A stretch of 29,950 bases of DNA, from assembly GCA_002394235.1 (NCBI GenBank), contig DGTF01000077.1:1-29950 (forward strand), in the 5' to 3' direction. Each line of letters begins with the position of its first letter. Position 1 is the first letter of the stretch. Under the pieces are notes generated by a model. That model did no database searches, had not been told where the DNA came from, and worked only from the letters and a program-made list of their open reading frames with translations. The DNA comes from Eubacterium sp. UBA4343. Its GTDB lineage: Bacteria > Bacillota > Clostridia > Lachnospirales > Lachnospiraceae. Positions 26,069-29,950 of the stretch are shown here, piece after piece. The position numbers and the translations under genes are program-made.

Positions 26069-27142
26069 TCACTGTGAGGTGAGGGATGCCTGCTTCCTGT
26101 AGTCCCTTGGCGCCATGTGGTATCTGGCCTGGAAGGCACGGTTGAAGGTCGCCTGGCTCTGGAAACCGCAGTCGAGGTAGATATCCGTGATAGACCGGTC
26201 GCTGTCTGCGAGGAGCGCGGACGCATGCTGAAGCCGGACATCGTTGAGATAATGGTTGAAATTCTGGTGAAACACACCGGAGAAGACCCGGGAGAGTGCA
26301 AAAGGGCTGATTCCGAGCGCCTGTGACATCGTGGTCAGCGAGATGTCCTCCCGGTAGTGGGCGGATATATATACCGCTGTCTGGTATACAATGTCGTGAT
26401 CCTTCAGATCTGTTCTTTTCTGCAGCTTCAGAAGAGGGAGACTGCTGGCAAGAATGATCTGCGTGAAGGAGTGGTTCAACGTATTGATGCAGGCCGCGTT
26501 CAGCTGCTCGGACAATGGAGAGGAGCGGGAGATCTTTCCAGACCTCGTACCGGTGCTTTGAGGGCCAGTCCTGTCTGAGGCGTGCTTTGGCGCGGATGTA
26601 ACGGAACAGATTTTATGGTTCTGCACCGCAGCGATACCTGATGCATCGGAAGACGCAGCCGTGTCTGCGGTCTCTGTCAGGTCAGACAGATCCTGCGGCG
26701 GAAGCTCCGGGACATTATTATTTCCGTGGGTAGGATTGAGAAAATCAGGCGAGGAATACAGATGTTCGCGATTGATTTTCATCAGGTTCTTCAGCGCATA
26801 GATTACATTTGGCGGAACCTGCTCCTTCGGGATCACCGGATTCTCCGGCTCGTAGTTTCGAAGAAAGTCTGCATAGATTCCGAAATAGGCCGGAGATGCC
26901 AGAAGGGTGACATGTTGGTTCGTACCCTGGGAAAAAACCTGATAGTGGTGAATGAGATTCGGGAAGATGACGCCGAGATCACCCGGCTTCATCTCGAACA
27001 GGTCGGTTCCGGTTCCGGCCACAATCGAACCGTTCGTCACAAGAATGATTTCGATTGACTGGTGCAGATGGGGAGGAATATGAATAGAATTCTGCTTCAC
27101 GATCTGCAGATGATCGGCGCTTTCTTCGTAAATTGGTATCAC
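26069..27142 (-). CDS. AraC-family regulator with cupin sensor domain
   Basis: Predicted transcription regulator of 357 residues. The GTG at 27142 is chosen because AGGAGG (27154-27149) lies six bases upstream; the frame runs on upstream only through low-complexity repeats. The N-terminal cupin-like ligand domain (about 1-100) has IPPHLHQSIEIILVTNGS and MKPGDLGVIFPNLIHHY. The C-terminal AraC double helix-turn-helix (about 252-352) shows ISLTTMSQALGISPFALSRVF and CGFQSQATFNRAF, then the typical MAPRDYRK end. Between them (about 135-212) lies a Ser/Thr/Ala-rich segment of roughly 78 residues with no visible fold, longer than normal. Such regulators usually respond to sugars. The amylase-type gene on the other side of the spacer is a possible target, though this is inference only. 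Confidence 0.9.
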   Translation of the reverse strand: MIPIYEESADHLQIVKQNSIHIPPHLHQSIEIILVTNGSIVAGTGTDLFEMKPGDLGVIFPNLIHHYQVFSQGTNQHVTLLASPAYFGIYADFLRNYEPENPVIPKEQVPPNVIYALKNLMKINREHLYSSPDFLNPTHGNNNVPELPPQDLSDLTETADTAASSDASGIAAVQNHKICSVTSAPKHASDRTGPQSTGTRSGKISRSSPLSEQLNAACINTLNHSFTQIILASSLPLLKLQKRTDLKDHDIVYQTAVYISAHYREDISLTTMSQALGISPFALSRVFSGVFHQNFNHYLNDVRLQHASALLADSDRSITDIYLDCGFQSQATFNRAFQARYHMAPRDYRKQASLTSQ

Positions 27143-27192
27143 GGCGGTCCTCCTTGCAAGATTTGATTGGTTTTTTATTCCTTTTGAAGCGA

Positions 27193-27221
27193 AGTATAGC
27201 AGAATATGCGGTATTTTACAA
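27193..27221 (-). promoter_or_regulatory. SigmaA extended -10 promoter of the AraC-type gene
   Basis: On the minus strand TTGTAA (27221-27216) is followed after 17 bases by TATACT (27198-27193), preceded by TGC as an extended -10. The start codon lies about 45 bases further on. Confidence 0.7.
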
Positions 27222-27254
27222 TTGCAGCAAGGAAAAACAAAGTAATCAAGAAAC

Positions 27255-27358
27255 AAGGAAATCAGGAAACCGGGAAAGATCTGAAAGGATCTGAAAAGGT
27301 TGCGAAAGACCTGAAAAGATCTGTAAAGACCTGAAAACAACTGGAAACACCTGAGAAC
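27255..27358. repeat. Phased short-repeat tract, 10-11 base period
   Basis: About ten imperfect units of the type GAAAAGATCT, GAAAGACCT or GGAAACACCT follow one another between the AraC-type gene and the 61-residue ORF. The A-runs recur about once per helical turn, which suggests intrinsically bent DNA or a multi-site binding region. A chance open frame crosses it on the minus strand. Confidence 0.6.
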
Positions 27359-27400
27359 CTACACAACAGACAGATCATTACGAAAGAGAGGATATAGATT

Positions 27401-27586
27401 ATGATGAACACAAACGCAACAACAAAGAACAACAATGTAATGAGAAAGAACACAGCAAGAGTATATAACGGAAGAAATACAAAGACATCTCTTAAGGATC
27501 GCTTCCATGCATATATGAGAGAGGTTGTTGATTTCTACGGTGATATCGCAAGAAGAAGCGGATATCGTAATCCGATGGGCTTCTGA
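27401..27586 (+). CDS. Small basic protein of unknown function, 61 residues
   Basis: I do not recognise this protein. ATG 27401 (ATGATG) follows a GAGAGGAT box at a workable distance. The first 30 residues are Asn/Thr/Lys/Arg-rich and probably unstructured (NATTKNNNVMRKNTARVYNG). The second half (LKDRFHAYMREVVDFYGDIARRSGYRNPMGF, given here as parts LKDRFHAYMREVV and DFYGDIARRSGYR) could form an amphipathic helix and ends in a short aromatic tail. There is no membrane segment, no Cys and no signal peptide. Net charge is strongly positive, which would suit nucleic acid or ribosome binding, but this is not evidence of function. It stands alone between the AraC-type gene and the amylase gene. A convincing promoter was not found. 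Confidence 0.5.
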   Translation: MMNTNATTKNNNVMRKNTARVYNGRNTKTSLKDRFHAYMREVVDFYGDIARRSGYRNPMGF

Positions 27587-28034
27587 TGAAAGCAGGAGAC
27601 CGCAATTCGGAGACTCCGGAAGATAAGTGCCGGAGCTTCGGCGAAGGATTATTGAGCAATGCAAACAGAACAGATATTTTTCTCCGGAGAAAACCGGAGA
27701 TCGGGAAATGGACAGAAAACGGATGGATCTCTTGATTGAGACTGCCGCTTTTCTGTCTTTTCTTTTTGTATGTTACAATTCTGTCCATTTCTTTTTGTAT
27801 GTTATATAATTGATCAATGGATCGGAGCGTTCTGCGGAATGCCCTGCAATATCCAGGGATTCGTTCTTGTTTTCGTAACGCTGACGAATCAATGATTTCA
27901 CAGAATGATGATTGACGCGGCGCGGCCGCGAATGACAGCAAAGCAGAAAATTCGTGACCTGACTGGCACAGTGAACAGAAACAGGTAGATCTGAATAGAA
28001 TGAGAGAACTGTATAAGGAAGGGAGAAATACATT
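27587..28034 (+). other. 448-base spacer before the GH13 gene
   Basis: No protein gene is supported. It starts with CCGGA-rich hairpins after the small ORF (CTCCGG 27614-27619 with CCGGAG 27630-27635), continues with the duplicated promoter-like element (27751-27810), and then has a leader of about 220 bases with two hairpins, CCCTG/CAGGG (27842-27846 with 27854-27858) and GATTCGT/ACGAATC (27858-27864 with 27884-27890). Confidence 0.6.
27751..27810 (+). promoter_or_regulatory. Duplicated promoter-like element upstream of the GH13 gene
   Basis: The segment TTCTGTC-TTTCTTTTTGTATGTTA occurs twice (27751-27775 and 27779-27804, 28 bases apart). Copy 1 runs into the extended -10 TGTTACAAT and copy 2 into TGTTATATA and TATAAT (27805-27810). 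Both lack a good -35, as is common for extended -10 promoters. Confidence 0.5.
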
Positions 28035-29882
28035 ATGGCATGGTACGATGAAGCGGTTTTTTATCATATTTATCCTTTGGGACTTACCGGCGCGCCGAAG
28101 CAGAATGACTACAGTGAGCCTGTGCACCGCATGAAGAAGCTGATCCCATGGATTGATCATATGAAGGAGATCGGATGCAGCGCGCTGTATATCGGACCGC
28201 TTTTTGAATCGGCAAGTCATGGATATGATACCACCGATTACCGGAAACTGGACAGCAGACTGGGAGACAACGAGGATCTGAAGGAGTTCGTGTCAAGGTG
28301 CCATAAGGCCGGAATCCGGGTTATTTTTGACGGTGTATTCAACCATACTGGAAGAGACTTCTTCGCGTTCCGGGATCTGCAGAAGAATCGTGAGAGCTCT
28401 GCATATCGGGACTGGTACTGCAATGTAAATTTCGGCGGGAATAATGAGTACAACGACGGATTTTCGTATGAGAACTGGGGTGGGTACAATCTGCTGGTCA
28501 AATTGAACCAGAGAAACCCGGAGGTTCAGAATTACATCTGTGATACGATCCGGTTCTGGGTGAAGGAGTTTAACGTGGACGGCATTCGCCTGGACGCGGC
28601 AGATGTGCTGGATTTTGATTTTATGAAGTGTCTGCGCAGAACCGCCAATGAGGTGAAGAAGGACTTCTGGCTGATGGGCGAGGTCATTCATGGTGACTAT
28701 ATCCGGTGGTCAAATCCGGAGATGCTCCACGCTGTTACGAATTACTGTCTGCACAAGGCGCTCTATTCCGGACACAATGAGCACAATTATTTTGAGATTG
28801 CGCACACGGTACGAAGACTGTACGAAATGGGCGGCAACCGGCCGGACGGACTCGGTCTCTACAATTTTGTGGACAATCATGATGTGGAGCGGATTTACAC
28901 AAAGCTGAACAACAAAGCGCATATGTTTCCGGTACATGTCCTGCTCTATACCCTTCCGGGAGTGCCGTCGATCTATTATGGCTCGGAGTTTGGCATCGAG
29001 GGACGCAAGGAATGGGGAAGCGACGCGTCGCTTCGTCCTGAGCTGAACCTCGATGATTACAGGGATGCGGTAAGAACAAATCCGATCACGAGAGAAATCG
29101 CTGCGCTTGGACGGATCCGGCAGTCGGTGAAGGCACTTTCGTATGGAGCGTATAAGGAACTTCTGCTGACAAACCGGCAGTATGCGTTTGCCAGAGAGTG
29201 GAACGGGGAGAATGTGTTGGTCACGGTAAATAATGACGACAATGATTTTACCATGACGATATCTGCCGAGGGCGGGGAACGTTTTATCGGAGGACTTGCC
29301 GGAACGTCGGTGACCGCGCAAAACGGGCAACTGACCGTCACAATCAAGGCAAATTCCGGAGAGATCTGGATCCCGGCGGAGGAAGGGGAGAACCCGGATT
29401 TCATGAAAACTCCGGCATGTGATGCAGAATCCGAGACTGCGGGTACTCCGGCATGCAAGACAGAATCCGAGACTGCGGATACTCCGGCATGTGAGGTGGA
29501 ATCCGAAATGAAGGATGGCGCGGCATGCAAGGCGGAATCCGAAATGAAGGATGGCGCGGCATGCGAGGCGGAATCCGAAGTGAAGGATGGCGCGGCATGC
29601 GGGGCAGACTCCGAAATGAAGGATACGTTGACAGCGAAGACGGAATCCGAAATGCGGCAGCCTGGAGAGCAGGTTTCGGAGGAAAGCATAGAGGAAAAGA
29701 CCGGGAGACTACTCAGGGAGGCGGCTGGAAAATCATATGAGGAGATGACGGTCGAGGAACTGCAGGCGGCTATTTTGGCAAAACTTGCGTCGAATGGACC
29801 TGTCACAGATCAGATGAAGTGCGATGTGGCGGAGAATATCTGGCATGATTCCCTGGTGAACTGGGTAAAGAGCTTCCGATGA
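28035..29882 (+). CDS. GH13 alpha-amylase-family enzyme with Cys-repeat C-terminal tail
   Basis: Cytosolic glycoside hydrolase of 615 residues (no signal peptide), starting at ATG 28035 behind AAGGAAGGGAG. The (beta/alpha)8 barrel occupies about 1-355. All four GH13 regions are visible: DGVFNH (99-104); GIRLDAAD with nucleophile Asp187; GEVIH with acid/base Glu216; and FVDNHD with Asp283. YHIYPLGLTGAP at the start and the compact barrel recall maltodextrin-acting enzymes of the neopullulanase/cyclomaltodextrinase kind, so alpha-glucan or maltodextrin hydrolysis is likely; exact specificity is open. A small beta domain (about 375-455) follows. Residues 460-543 are seven 12-residue repeats (PACxxESExxDG-like, one Cys per repeat in the first six). 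The last 70 residues form a helical acidic domain ending WHDSLVNWVKSF. This extra tail is not part of the standard family. Confidence 0.88.
   Translation: MAWYDEAVFYHIYPLGLTGAPKQNDYSEPVHRMKKLIPWIDHMKEIGCSALYIGPLFESASHGYDTTDYRKLDSRLGDNEDLKEFVSRCHKAGIRVIFDGVFNHTGRDFFAFRDLQKNRESSAYRDWYCNVNFGGNNEYNDGFSYENWGGYNLLVKLNQRNPEVQNYICDTIRFWVKEFNVDGIRLDAADVLDFDFMKCLRRTANEVKKDFWLMGEVIHGDYIRWSNPEMLHAVTNYCLHKALYSGHNEHNYFEIAHTVRRLYEMGGNRPDGLGLYNFVDNHDVERIYTKLNNKAHMFPVHVLLYTLPGVPSIYYGSEFGIEGRKEWGSDASLRPELNLDDYRDAVRTNPITREIAALGRIRQSVKALSYGAYKELLLTNRQYAFAREWNGENVLVTVNNDDNDFTMTISAEGGERFIGGLAGTSVTAQNGQLTVTIKANSGEIWIPAEEGENPDFMKTPACDAESETAGTPACKTESETADTPACEVESEMKDGAACKAESEMKDGAACEAESEVKDGAACGADSEMKDTLTAKTESEMRQPGEQVSEESIEEKTGRLLREAAGKSYEEMTVEELQAAILAKLASNGPVTDQMKCDVAENIWHDSLVNWVKSFR
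29412..29663 (+). repeat. Seven 36-base in-frame repeats in the GH13 gene
   Basis: The repeats encode 12-residue units such as AACKAESEMKDG. The middle copies (about 29484-29627) are the most alike at DNA level and the outer ones more diverged. The last copy has Leu-Thr-Ala in place of the Cys-containing start. Exact 36-base spacing suggests slippage expansion. Confidence 0.9.
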
Positions 29883-29893
29883 GAACGGAATTC

Positions 29894-29924
29894 AAAGCCA
29901 CCGGCTGGTCCGGTGGCTTTGTTG
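29894..29924 (+). terminator. Rho-independent terminator of the GH13 gene
   Basis: AAAGCCACCGG (29894-29904) and CCGGTGGCTTT (29910-29920) form a perfect 11-bp stem with a five-base loop, followed by GTTGT. It starts 12 bases after the stop codon. Confidence 0.85.
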
Positions 29925-29928
29925 TCAA

Positions 29929-29950
29929 GTGCGCCTAGCGGCGCACGTTT
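29929..29950 (+). terminator. Second hairpin at the window edge
   Basis: GTGCGCC (29929-29935) and GGCGCAC (29940-29946) form a perfect seven-bp stem with a TAGC loop, then GTTT at the end of the window. It may be a back-up terminator; what follows cannot be seen. Confidence 0.4.

Noticed and set aside
27262..27340. N-terminal extension of the AraC-type protein (RSFQIFPGF-like repeats)
   Set aside because: It is a translation of the phased short repeats upstream of the good promoter and AGGAGG-GTG start, so it is not part of the protein.

Overview
The window looks like the chromosome of an anaerobic, low-to-mid GC Firmicute, most likely a gut-type Lachnospiraceae member. This is inferred from several signs: strong AGGAGG-type ribosome binding sites, GHKL and LytTR regulators, an Opp transporter encoded as five separate genes, an NAD-linked [FeFe] hydrogenase, and a giant Gram-positive surface protein with InlB-type and YDG/MBG-type repeats. 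No taxonomic marker gene (rRNA, ribosomal protein) is present, so the placement is by style only.

Layout. (1) 1-2600, + strand: tail of an upstream terminator, a 7TM GHKL histidine kinase, then a small flavin-reductase-like protein. (2) 2807-3619, - strand: a regulator joining an NTF2/SnoaL-like domain to a LytTR DNA-binding domain, convergent with the first block and separated from it by a long hairpin. (3) 3620-4353: an AT-rich 734-base control region with a dyad, a promoter and several potential RNA hairpins. (4) 4354-14487: a 3377-residue secreted, probably wall-anchored repeat protein, one third of the window. (5) 14706-21333: an oligopeptide/dipeptide ABC transporter operon (two permeases, two ATPases, lipoprotein), with a good promoter followed by a hairpin-plus-U-tract in its leader and structured spacers at oppC-oppD and oppF-oppA. 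(6) 21735-25975: a three-gene trimeric [FeFe] hydrogenase operon (NuoE-like, NuoF-like, catalytic) behind a dyad-flanked promoter. (7) 26069-27142, - strand: an AraC-type regulator with a cupin domain. (8) 27255-27586: a helically phased short repeat and a 61-residue basic ORF. (9) 28035-29882: a GH13 alpha-amylase-family enzyme with an unusual Cys-containing 12-residue repeat tail, ended by a strong terminator.

Together these genes fit a fermentative gut anaerobe: glucan breakdown (GH13), peptide uptake (Opp), disposal of reductant as H2 (hydrogenase), and contact with host or neighbours (surface protein). The regulators are not obviously tied to a single pathway.

No mobile element, CRISPR array, tRNA or rRNA was recognised. 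The most notable unexplained structure is the nested repeat of the surface protein. Two alternating module types, about 81 and 85 residues, are organised into a 499-residue (1497-base) higher-order unit present three times plus a partial copy. Also notable are the candidate attenuator before oppB, the duplicated 38-nt hairpin elements before oppA, and the 12-residue Cys repeat of the amylase.
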